From positions 1 through 7,970 of the forward strand of contig JAQGIN010000078.1 of the NCBI GenBank assembly GCA_028291125.1: a stretch of DNA of 7,970 nt. Direction: 5' to 3'. Each line of letters begins with the position of its first letter. Within the stretch, counting starts at the first letter, position 1. The notes under the pieces were generated by a model. It did no database searches. It was not told the origin of the DNA and saw only the letters and a program-made list of their open reading frames with translations. Shown one piece after another: positions 1 to 5,930 of this stretch. The position numbers and the translations under genes were made by a program. This stretch comes from Caulobacter sp. (lineage in GTDB: Bacteria; Pseudomonadota; Alphaproteobacteria; Caulobacterales; Caulobacteraceae).

Positions 1-563
1 AGCGACTGGAACACCTGGCCGGAGGTGTGGGGATCGAGATTGCCGGTCGGCTCGTCGGCCAGCAGCACCTTGGGCGCGTTGGCCAAGGCGCGAGCCAGGG
101 CGACCCGCTGCTGCTCGCCGCCCGACATCTGGGCCGGCTGGTGGTCGACCCGCTCGGCCAGGCCCAACTCCGACAGCAGCAGCCGCGAGCGGGCGTTGGC
201 CTGGTCCCACGGCCGGCCGGCGATGCGCAGCGGCATGGCGACATTTTCCAACGCCGAGAACTCGGGCAGCAGGTGGTGGAACTGATAGACGAAGCCCACC
301 GTGCCCAGCCGCACCCGGGTGCGGGCCCGCTCCGACAACTTGGAGCAGTCGCGGCCGTCGAGGGTGATGGTCCCGGCGTCGGGATGCTCCAGCAGGCCGG
401 CGGCGTGTAGCAGCGACGACTTGCCCGAGCCCGACGGCCCGATCAGCCCGACCACCTCGCCGGGGAAGACGTCGAGGTCGACGCCGCGCAGCACCGGCAG
501 CTTGCCGGCCTCGGTGACATAGACCCGCTCGACGCCGCGCAGGGACAGGACCGGCTCACTCAT
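1..563 (-). CDS. lolD: Lipoprotein-releasing ABC transporter ATP-binding protein LolD (3' end missing)
   Basis: ATPase of the inner-membrane Lol complex, which extracts outer-membrane lipoproteins from the inner membrane and hands them to the periplasmic carrier LolA. The first 187 codons are present; the C-terminus, including the H-loop histidine, lies beyond base 1. Visible ABC features in order: Walker A GPSGSGKS (residues 42-49), Q-loop region FVYQFHHLLPEFSALENV (about 91-108), signature MSGGEQQR (146-153, Met where most have Leu), Walker B VLLADEP (166-172) with catalytic Glu171, and the D-loop GNLD (174-177). FHHLLPEFSALENV is characteristic of LolD and separates it from other MacB/FtsE-like ATPases. 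The ATG at 563 has a good GGAGG (573-577) 9 bases upstream and overlaps the end of the permease gene by 8 bases, so the two are probably translationally coupled. The family is usually about 225-230 residues, so roughly 40 are missing. Confidence 0.95.
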   Translation of the reverse strand, partial: MSEPVLSLRGVERVYVTEAGKLPVLRGVDLDVFPGEVVGLIGPSGSGKSSLLHAAGLLEHPDAGTITLDGRDCSKLSERARTRVRLGTVGFVYQFHHLLPEFSALENVAMPLRIAGRPWDQANARSRLLLSELGLAERVDHQPAQMSGGEQQRVALARALANAPKVLLADEPTGNLDPHTSGQVFQS

Positions 564-1836
564 AGCGAAGGGCCTCCACCGGATCGAGGCGCGAGGCGCG
601 CCAGGCCGGCGGCAGGGTGGCCACCACGCTCATCAGGGTCGACCAGCCGACCACCAGTCCGACCTCCGACCAGTCGATCTTGGCCGGGATGTGGGCGAGG
701 AAATAGATGTCGGCGCTGAACACCGCGGTGCCGGTCAGCCACTCGACGAAGTTCTGGATGGCGGAGATGTTGGCGCAGAACGCCACCCCCAGGGCCAGGC
801 CGGCGGCGGTGCCGGCCAGGCCGATGGTGGCCCCGGACATGAAGAAGATCCGCAGGATCGCCCCCTGCCCCGCCCCCATGGTCCGCAGGATGGCGATGTC
901 GCGGCCCTTGTTCTTCACCAGCATGATCAGCCCGGAGATGATGTTCATGGCGGCGATGGCGACGATGAACATCAAGATCAGCCGCATCACCTTGCGCTCG
1001 ACCTGCAGGGCGGTGAAGAAGCTCTGGTTCTTGTCCATCCAGTCCTGGACGAAGGCCCCGGGACCGCTGGCCGCCTCGACCGCCGGCTTCAGCTTGGCGA
1101 CCGCGTCGGGATTGGCGACCTTGATCTCGACATAGTCGATGGCGGTGTCGCGGCCGAAAAACAGCTGGGCCTGACTCAGCGGCATATAGATGAAGGCCTC
1201 GTCGAACTGGCTCATGCCGACGCTGAAGATGCCGCCGACCGTGTAGTCCTTCTCGCGCGTCGAGGTCCCGAACGCCGTGGCCGGGCCGGACGGCGAGATC
1301 AGGGTGATGGGGTCGCCGGCGCGGACGCCGAGATTGCGCGCCATGCGCTCGCCGATCAGCACCCGGTCGCCGCCGTATTCACCCTCGCCGAAGCCGTTGA
1401 TCGAGCCCTGCTTGAGGTTGCCGGCGATGATCTTCATGCCGCGCAGGTCGGCCGGGGCGACGCCGCGGACGATGGCTCCGCCGATCTGGCTGGGGCCGAT
1501 GGCCATGGCCTGGGCCTCGACCATCGGCGTGGCCTGGATCACCCCGGGCACCGCCTTGATCTCGCGGATCGCCATGTCGCGCTCGGGCCCGTTCAGCATC
1601 GGGGCCTGGACGTAGAGATGGCCGTTGAAGCCGAGGATCCGGCCCAGCAGCTCGGCCCGGAAGCCGTTCATCACGCTCATCACGGTGATCAGGGCGAACA
1701 CCGCCAGCATCACCCCGACGAAGGAGATGATCGAGATCACCGCCACGCCGCCGTTCTTGCGCCGGGCGCGCAGATAGCGCCAGGCGACGGCCCGTTCCCA
1801 GGCGCTGAACGGCGCGGCGGCGGCCTGGTCGGTCAT
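556..1836 (-). CDS. lolC: Lipoprotein-releasing system permease, LolC/LolE family
   Basis: Membrane subunit of the LolCDE-type exporter, 426 residues, a normal length for the family. It has the expected layout: a cytoplasmic N-terminal amphipathic stretch (about 12-28), TM1 (about 32-55, ending in the family-typical MNGF), a large periplasmic domain (about 60-280), then three C-terminal helices (about 284-307, 330-357, 391-410). The segment LVKNKGRDIAILRTMGA (306-322) matches the cytoplasmic coupling helix that contacts LolD, and the protein ends in the usual DPVEALRYE. A Pro-rich turn SPSGPATAFG (181-190) sits roughly where LolC carries its LolA-binding hook; this placement is inferred. Only one permease gene is adjacent to lolD. 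This fits the alphaproteobacterial arrangement in which a single LolC/E hybrid (called LolF in some literature) may act as a homodimer, though a second copy elsewhere cannot be excluded. The ATG at 1836 overlaps the proS stop (ATGA), with only a weak Shine-Dalgarno. Confidence 0.95.
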   Translation of the reverse strand: MTDQAAAAPFSAWERAVAWRYLRARRKNGGVAVISIISFVGVMLAVFALITVMSVMNGFRAELLGRILGFNGHLYVQAPMLNGPERDMAIREIKAVPGVIQATPMVEAQAMAIGPSQIGGAIVRGVAPADLRGMKIIAGNLKQGSINGFGEGEYGGDRVLIGERMARNLGVRAGDPITLISPSGPATAFGTSTREKDYTVGGIFSVGMSQFDEAFIYMPLSQAQLFFGRDTAIDYVEIKVANPDAVAKLKPAVEAASGPGAFVQDWMDKNQSFFTALQVERKVMRLILMFIVAIAAMNIISGLIMLVKNKGRDIAILRTMGAGQGAILRIFFMSGATIGLAGTAAGLALGVAFCANISAIQNFVEWLTGTAVFSADIYFLAHIPAKIDWSEVGLVVGWSTLMSVVATLPPAWRASRLDPVEALRYE

Positions 1837-3176
1837 CCGGCGACCTGGGCGGCGACCTTGCCCGCCGTGATCTGGGCGATCACCGCCGCCAGCGGCGCGG
1901 TGGCGCGGTCGCCGGTGGCGCGATGCTTCAGCTCGACGACGCCCTCGGCGACGCCCTTGGGGCCGATGATCACCTGCCAGGGCAGGCCGATCAGGTCCAT
2001 GGTCGCGAACTTGCCGCCGCCGCGGGCGTCGGTGTCGTCATAGAGCACGCTCTTGCCGGCCGCCGTCAGGGCCTTCTCGGCGGCCTCGCAGGCCGCGTCG
2101 CAGGCCGCGTCGCCCTGCCGCAGATTGATCAGGCCGACATCGAACGGGGCCACCGACTCCGGCCAGATGATGCCGGCGTCGTCGTGGCTGGCCTCGATGA
2201 TCGCCCCCAGCAGGCGCGAGACGCCGACCCCGTAGGAGCCCATCTGCACCGGCACGTCCTTGCCGTCCGGCCCGGTGACCAGGGCCCTCATCGGCTCGGA
2301 ATACTTGGTCCCGAACGAGAAGATGTGGCCGACCTCGATGCCGCGGGCCGACAGCCGGTCGCCTTGCGGGATCTGCTCGAACTTGGCGGCGTCGTGCATC
2401 TCCTCGGTCGCCGCGTAGAGGGCGGTGCGCTGGTCGACATGGGCCTGCAGATCGCCGTCCCAATCGACGTCGGGGCCGGGGGCGCCCATCTCGACCAGGG
2501 CCTTATGGCAGAACACTTCGCTCTCGCCGGTCTCGGCCAGGACAATGAATTCGTGGGACAGGTCGCCGCCGATCGGGCCGGTGTCGGCGCGCATCGGCAC
2601 CGCTTTCAGCCCCATGCGCCCGAACAGGTTCAGATAGGCGACGAACATGCGGTTATAGGCCCGCACCGCCCCGGCCTCGTCGAGGTCGAAGCTGTAGGCG
2701 TCCTTCATCAGGAATTCGCGGCCGCGCATCACCCCGAACCGCGGGCGGCGCTCGTCGCGGAACTTCCACTGCACGTGGTAGAGGTTCTTGGGCAGGTCCT
2801 TGTAGCTCTTCACCGAGCCGCGGAAGATCTCGGTGATCATCTCCTCGTTGGTCGGGCCATACAGCAGCTCGCGCTCGTGGCGGTCGGTGATGCGCAGCAT
2901 CTCCGGGCCATAGGCGTCATAGCGGCCGGATTCCTTCCACAGGTCGGCCAGCTGCAGGGTCGGCATCAACAGCTCGACGGCGCCGGCGCGGTCCATCTCT
3001 TCACGAACGATCTGCTCGATCTTGCGCAGCACCCGCAGGCCCAGCGGCAGCCAGGCATAGATGCCAGCCGCCTCCTGGCGGATCATGCCGGCCCGCAGCA
3101 TCAGCTGGTGGGAGACGATCTGGGCGTCGGACGGGGCTTCCTTCAGCACCGGCAGGAAATAGCGCGAAAGGCGCAT
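1833..3176 (-). CDS. proS: Prolyl-tRNA synthetase, short form lacking the editing insertion
   Basis: Cytosolic class IIa aminoacyl-tRNA synthetase that charges tRNA-Pro with proline, 447 residues from the chosen start. Class II motif 1 is around residues 43-74 (conserved Pro72). Motif 2 is around 138-164 with FRDERRPRFGVMRGREF. Motif 3 is GSYGVGVSRLLGAIIE (313-328) with its conserved Arg321. The anticodon-binding domain spans about 345-440. YGPTNEE (106-112) is the ATP/proline-site signature. The spacing between motifs 2 and 3 is too short for the roughly 180-residue YbaK-like editing domain of the E. coli-type enzyme. This is the short ProS usual in Alphaproteobacteria, so Ala-tRNA-Pro clearance would need a separate trans-editing protein. 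I chose the ATG at 3176 because MRLSRYFLPVLKEAPSDAQ is the normal family N-terminus and GGAGAC lies 9 bases upstream. The frame stays open to a TTG at 3254, but those 26 codons look like leader. The 3' end overlaps lolC by 4 bases. Confidence 0.97.
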   Translation of the reverse strand: MRLSRYFLPVLKEAPSDAQIVSHQLMLRAGMIRQEAAGIYAWLPLGLRVLRKIEQIVREEMDRAGAVELLMPTLQLADLWKESGRYDAYGPEMLRITDRHERELLYGPTNEEMITEIFRGSVKSYKDLPKNLYHVQWKFRDERRPRFGVMRGREFLMKDAYSFDLDEAGAVRAYNRMFVAYLNLFGRMGLKAVPMRADTGPIGGDLSHEFIVLAETGESEVFCHKALVEMGAPGPDVDWDGDLQAHVDQRTALYAATEEMHDAAKFEQIPQGDRLSARGIEVGHIFSFGTKYSEPMRALVTGPDGKDVPVQMGSYGVGVSRLLGAIIEASHDDAGIIWPESVAPFDVGLINLRQGDAACDAACEAAEKALTAAGKSVLYDDTDARGGGKFATMDLIGLPWQVIIGPKGVAEGVVELKHRATGDRATAPLAAVIAQITAGKVAAQVAG

Positions 3177-3185
3177 GCGTCGGAC

Positions 3186-3191
3186 GTCTCC
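3186..3191 (-). promoter_or_regulatory. Ribosome binding site of proS
   Basis: GGAGAC on the minus strand, 9 bases before the ATG at 3176. It is the only good Shine-Dalgarno-like sequence in this stretch. It decides for the ATG start over the in-frame TTG at 3254, whose upstream sequence is the T-rich tail of the terminator and carries no ribosome binding site. Confidence 0.7.
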
Positions 3192-3202
3192 AGTCAAATG
3201 GC

Positions 3203-3229
3203 GAAGGGCGTGGAATAGCCCTTCCACGC
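3203..3229 (-). promoter_or_regulatory. Two mutually exclusive hairpins in the proS leader
   Basis: Two perfect stems compete for the same bases upstream of proS. Stem A pairs 3208-3215 with 3222-3229 (8 bp, arm GCGTGGAA, 6-base loop). Stem B pairs 3203-3209 with 3218-3224 (7 bp, arm GAAGGGC, 8-base loop). They share 3208-3209 and 3222-3224, so they cannot coexist. They end about 27 bases before the ATG. The pairing is seen directly; any regulatory role is inference. No T tract follows, so neither is an intrinsic terminator. If the candidate promoter at 3213-3241 is the real one, most of this sequence would not be transcribed and the structures would be meaningless as RNA. Confidence 0.35.
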
Positions 3230-3241
3230 TCAACTTGGCAA
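3213..3241 (-). promoter_or_regulatory. Candidate promoter for proS-lolC-lolD
   Basis: On the minus strand TTGCCA (3241-3236) is followed after 17 bases by CTATTC (3218-3213). This is a fair -35/-10 pair and partly resembles the caulobacterial housekeeping -10, which begins GCTA. It would start transcription near 3206, about 30 bases before the proS ATG. A promoter is expected here because an intrinsic terminator lies just upstream at 3270-3302. The match is imperfect in both boxes and the sequence overlaps the leader hairpins, so the call is tentative. Confidence 0.3.
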
Positions 3242-3269
3242 CGCGCGCGGCCAAAAGATGACGCGGACG

Positions 3270-3302
3270 AAAAGAAGGCCGCGCGATTTCGATCGCGCGG
3301 CC
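3270..3302 (-). terminator. Rho-independent terminator downstream of mce-DUF1467
   Basis: A perfect 11-bp GC-rich stem (arms 3277-3287 and 3292-3302, arm GGCCGCGCGAT) closes a 4-base loop. On the minus strand it is followed at once by TTCTTTT (3276-3270). On the plus strand no T tract follows, so termination is expected only for minus-strand transcripts, that is those arriving from the DUF1467 side. It lies 94 bases before the proS ATG and separates the two gene blocks. Confidence 0.85.
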
Positions 3303-3499
3303 TGCAAGTTCATCGTCGGGGAAGACGCCACGAACGAACCGACCGAGGCCGGCTCCGTGACCTCGACCCTAGGTCGCGAACGGCTGTTGGGGCATGGCTT
3401 TACGCTGACAGCGCTCCATTCGACGCCTTTCGCCCAAGGTTTGGGCGAATGCCGGCACGTTTCGCGCCCGCCGCCCAAGACTTGAGCACTGGCCGAAAA
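3303..3499. other. Intergenic stretch between DUF1467 stop and terminator
   Basis: About 197 bases with no convincing gene. Short open frames on both strands lack a ribosome binding site or family-like sequence. I see no tRNA-like arms. It holds a short inverted repeat at 3429-3449, an 8-base direct repeat CGCCCAAG (3431-3438 and 3472-3479), and a CCTAGG palindrome around 3368-3373. Because the terminator is about 200 bases beyond the DUF1467 stop, this stretch is either a long 3' untranslated region or holds a small RNA on the minus strand. Neither can be proved from sequence alone, and I found no good internal promoter. Confidence 0.5.
3429..3449. repeat. Perfect 9-bp inverted repeat after the DUF1467 gene
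   Basis: TTCGCCCAA at 3429-3437 and its exact complement at 3441-3449 enclose a 3-base spacer. It lies about 50 bases past the DUF1467 stop. No T tract follows on either strand, so it is not a standard intrinsic terminator. It could be an RNA stem-loop protecting a 3' end or a palindromic protein-binding site. Confidence 0.6.
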
Positions 3500-3760
3500 T
3501 CAGTAGCTGGCCGGCAGGGCCGGCAGGTTGATCCAGTGGAAGCGGATGGTCAGCCACAGCAGCGCGAACAGCACCGTCGACACCCAGGTGGTGGTGAAGA
3601 ACTTGCGCTTGAGGTTGGGATTGACCGGCGAGCCGGGGTCGGCCCCGTGCGGCGGGTCGATGCCCATGTCGTGATAGCTGCGGATGCCGATCGGCAGGAT
3701 GCAGAACAGCGCGGTCCACCAGATGGTCAGATAGATGGCGATGCCGGTGATCGGTCCCAT
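3500..3760 (-). CDS. DUF1467-family small inner-membrane protein of unknown function
   Basis: An 86-residue protein starting MGPITGIAIYLTIWWTALF. Two hydrophobic segments (about 5-23 and 57-75) predict two transmembrane helices. They are joined by a polar loop of about 35 residues rich in Pro, Gly and Asp (DPPHGADPGSP) and followed by basic NPNLKRKFF (48-56). Size, layout and position next to mce match the alphaproteobacterial DUF1467 family, recognised from memory. No catalytic motif is visible and the function is unknown. The start is well supported: AAGGAGG (3768-3774) lies 7 bases upstream, the strongest Shine-Dalgarno in the window. The ATG shares one base with the mce stop (TGATG). Coupling to mce suggests co-expression, but does not show a role in methylmalonyl-CoA metabolism. 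Confidence 0.88.
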   Translation of the reverse strand: MGPITGIAIYLTIWWTALFCILPIGIRSYHDMGIDPPHGADPGSPVNPNLKRKFFTTTWVSTVLFALLWLTIRFHWINLPALPASY

Positions 3761-4176
3761 CAGTGCGCCTCCTTCGGCGTTTCCATGAGTTCGACCAGCT
3801 GGCCGCCCATGTCCTTGGGGTGGACGAAGATGATCAGGGTGCCGTGGGCGCCGATGCGCGGCTCGCCCAGCACCGTCGCGCCCTTGGCCACCAGGGCGTC
3901 GCGGGCCGCGTAGATGTCCTCGACCTCGAAACAGATGTGGTGCTGGCCGCCCTTGGGGTTCTTGGCCAGGAAGCCGTGGATCGGCGAGGCCTCGCCATAG
4001 GGTTCGATCAGCTCGATCTGGGCGTTGGGCAGGTTGACGAAGCACACCCAGACGCCCTGCTCGGGCATCGCCCACTTGTCGGTGTGCGAGGTGGCGCCCA
4101 GCAGGTCGCGATACATCGCCAGCGAGGCGTCGATCGAGGGGGTGGCCACCCCGACATGGTTGAGCTTGCCGATCAT
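3760..4176 (-). CDS. mce: Methylmalonyl-CoA epimerase
   Basis: Cytosolic metalloenzyme of the vicinal-oxygen-chelate (glyoxalase) fold that interconverts the (S) and (R) forms of methylmalonyl-CoA. It links propionyl-CoA carboxylase to methylmalonyl-CoA mutase in propionate, odd-chain fatty acid and branched amino acid breakdown. At 138 residues it has the usual length and two beta-alpha-beta-beta-beta modules (about 1-60 and 75-132). Probable metal ligands are His7 in LNHVGVA, Gln53 or Glu55 in AQIELIEP, His79/His80 in GGQHHICFEV, and Glu129 in GQLVELME; the exact choice within pairs is inferred. GGQHHICFEVEDI is typical of the epimerase and not of glyoxalase I. The ATG at 4176 has GGAG 6 bases upstream. 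The gene follows rnj after 59 bases and overlaps the DUF1467 start by one base. No methylmalonyl-CoA mutase or carboxylase gene is in the window. Confidence 0.95.
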   Translation of the reverse strand: MIGKLNHVGVATPSIDASLAMYRDLLGATSHTDKWAMPEQGVWVCFVNLPNAQIELIEPYGEASPIHGFLAKNPKGGQHHICFEVEDIYAARDALVAKGATVLGEPRIGAHGTLIIFVHPKDMGGQLVELMETPKEAH

Positions 4177-4193
4177 CGCGTTCTCCGTCCTCG

Positions 4194-4225
4194 CGCCGAG
4201 GCAGGTCTAGACCCCTGCCCCGGCG
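4194..4225 (-). other. Strong stem-loop between rnj and mce
   Basis: On minus-strand RNA, 4225-4214 pairs with 4205-4194 to give a 12-bp stem (11 Watson-Crick pairs plus one G-U at 4220/4199) with an 8-base loop GGUCUAGA. It begins 10 bases after the rnj stop and ends 17 bases before the mce ATG. No T tract follows, so it is not a classical terminator. It may be an inefficient terminator, a stabiliser of the rnj 3' end, or a processing site that separates rnj from mce. Confidence 0.6.
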
Positions 4226-4235
4226 TTAGGAAAGA

Positions 4236-5930
4236 CTAGATCCGCATCACCGTGGTTTCGACCACCGGCCGGCGTTCCCAGATGCGGTAGGCGGCCTTCT
4301 TCACCGAGCGGGAGACGGCCATCTCTATGATGTCGTCATTGTCGCGCTCGTCGCCCTTCAGGCGCTTGAAGGCGTCGATGGCCTCGTCGGCCAGGTCGTC
4401 CAGCGCGGTCTGCAGCGGATAGTCGGCGTCGCCGGCCAGGCCCAGGGCCCGCACTTCCGGCCCGGAGACCACCTTGCCGCGGCTGTCCATGACCACGGTC
4501 ACCGTCAGCACGCCGTTGAACGAGGCGTGACGGCGCTCGCGCAGGGCGTCGCCGTTCTGCGGCGTCACCACCCCGCCATCGACATAGAGCCGGCCGGCCG
4601 GCACCTCGTCGATGATCTCGGCGTGGCCGGGGGCCAGGCGGACCATGTCGCCGTTACGCGGGCTGATGGCCTGCGGCACCTGCAGGTCCTTGGCGAAGGC
4701 GGCGTGTTCCAGCAGATGGCGGCGCTCGCCATGGGTCGGGACGGCGATCTGCGGCCGGGCCCACTGGTACATTTCCTTCAGCTCGTCGCGGCACGGGTGG
4801 CCCGAGACGTGGATGCCCGGATGGTCGCGCTCGGTGTAGAGCCGCACGCCGCGGTCGGCGAGATTGTTCTGCAGGTTGCGGATCGGGATCTCGTTGCCGG
4901 GAATGACCCGCGAGGAGAAGATCACGTGGTCGCCCTGCGACAGCTTGACGTGCGGGTGGCTGCCCTCGGCGATGCGGGCCAGGGCCGCGCGGGCCTCGCC
5001 TTGGCTGCCGGTGCACAGATAGAGGATCTGGTCCTCGGGGATGTGCTTGGCCTGGTCGTCGGTGACCAGGGGCTCCAGCCCCTGGAACAGGCCGACGTGG
5101 CGGGCGGCGGCGCTCATCCGGTGCATCGAGCGGCCCACCAGGCAGACCTTGCGGCCGGCGGCCTGGCCGGCGCGGATCACGGTGTCCATGCGCGCCACGT
5201 TGGAGGCGAAGCAGGCGACGGCGATCTTGCCCTTCAGGCTGGCGATCAGCTTGTTCATGGCGACGCGGACGTCGGCTTCCGAACCGGCATGGCCGTCGAC
5301 GAAGACGTTGGTCGAGTCGCAGACCATGGCCAGAATGCCCTCGTCGCCGAGGCGCTTGATGGCGTCGATGTCGGTGACGCCGCCCAGCAGCGGATCGGGA
5401 TCGATCTTCCAGTCGCCGGTGTGCAGGATGGTGCCCAGCGGGGTCTTGATCGCCAGGCCGTTCGGCTCGGGGATCGAGTGGGTCAGGGTGATCATCTCGA
5501 GGTCGAACGGACCGATGGTGAACTTGCCGCTCAGCGGCACCTCGGTGATCGGCACCTCGTTCAGCAGGCCGGCGTCGCGCAGCTTCTCGCGCAGCAGGAA
5601 GGCGGTGAACGGCGTGGCGTAGACCGGGGCCCTGAGGCGCGGCCACAGCCAGTGCACGGCGCCCAAGTGATCCTCGTGGGCGTGGGTCAGGACGATGGCG
5701 AGGATGTCATCCTTGTAGGCCTCGATGAATTCGGGGTCGGGCAGGATGATCTCGACGCCCGGCGTGGTCTGGTCGCCGAAGGTGACCCCCAGGTCGACGA
5801 CGATCCATTTGCGGTTGGTCGCCGGCCCGAAGCCATAGAGATTGAAGTTCATGCCGATCTCGTTCGACCCGCCGAGCGGCAGGAAGACGAGCTCGTCGTC
5901 AGGGTGTGTCTTGGTGCGGGATTTTGTCAT
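4236..5930 (-). CDS. rnj: Ribonuclease J (metallo-beta-lactamase/beta-CASP nuclease)
   Basis: Cytosolic ribonuclease with 5'-to-3' exonuclease and endonuclease activity, used in mRNA turnover and, in studied Alphaproteobacteria, rRNA 5'-end maturation. The 564 residues show the full family architecture. The zinc-binding HAHEDH is at 83-88, followed by His151 in THSIPEPNG, Asp173 in LHTGDWKIDPDP, and the beta-CASP region with CDSTN (204-208) and CTGSQGEARAAL (306-317). HVSGH (374-378) and metal-binding His400 in VPTHGERRHL come next. A C-terminal domain (about 465-564) is present, as in full-length RNase J. Family members often have TGDFK and HSIPD; here TGDWK and HSIPEP keep the metal ligands. 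The ATG at 5930 overlaps the coaX stop (ATGA). The sequence before it has only a weak AGAG, so translation probably depends on coupling to coaX. The gene ends in TAG at 4236. Confidence 0.97.
   Translation of the reverse strand: MTKSRTKTHPDDELVFLPLGGSNEIGMNFNLYGFGPATNRKWIVVDLGVTFGDQTTPGVEIILPDPEFIEAYKDDILAIVLTHAHEDHLGAVHWLWPRLRAPVYATPFTAFLLREKLRDAGLLNEVPITEVPLSGKFTIGPFDLEMITLTHSIPEPNGLAIKTPLGTILHTGDWKIDPDPLLGGVTDIDAIKRLGDEGILAMVCDSTNVFVDGHAGSEADVRVAMNKLIASLKGKIAVACFASNVARMDTVIRAGQAAGRKVCLVGRSMHRMSAAARHVGLFQGLEPLVTDDQAKHIPEDQILYLCTGSQGEARAALARIAEGSHPHVKLSQGDHVIFSSRVIPGNEIPIRNLQNNLADRGVRLYTERDHPGIHVSGHPCRDELKEMYQWARPQIAVPTHGERRHLLEHAAFAKDLQVPQAISPRNGDMVRLAPGHAEIIDEVPAGRLYVDGGVVTPQNGDALRERRHASFNGVLTVTVVMDSRGKVVSGPEVRALGLAGDADYPLQTALDDLADEAIDAFKRLKGDERDNDDIIEMAVSRSVKKAAYRIWERRPVVETTVMRI

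Noticed and set aside
691..2043. Plus-strand 450-codon open frame opposite lolC
   Set aside because: Rich in Gly, Asp, His, Gln and Ala with no domain-like pattern. It is the antisense shadow of a well-supported GC-rich gene.
1923..3218. Plus-strand 431-codon open frame opposite proS
   Set aside because: Same low-information composition; proS on the other strand carries all class II synthetase motifs.
3429..3449. Inverted repeat considered as an intrinsic terminator for mce-DUF1467
   Set aside because: No T tract follows on the minus strand; the stem at 3277-3302 with TTCTTTT is the convincing terminator.
3230..3478. Minus-strand 82-codon open frame in the same intergenic region
   Set aside because: No ribosome binding site, spans the terminator, and Arg/Ser/Pro-rich sequence without domain features.
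3258..3485. Plus-strand 75-codon open frame in the intergenic region before proS
   Set aside because: Its first half has fairly GC-rich third positions, but there is no ribosome binding site, it runs through the minus-strand terminator stem, and it resembles no family I know. Conservation in relatives could reopen the question.
4654..5646. Minus-strand 330-codon open frame overlapping rnj in another frame
   Set aside because: Arg/Pro/Gly-rich frame-shift shadow of rnj without recognisable motifs.
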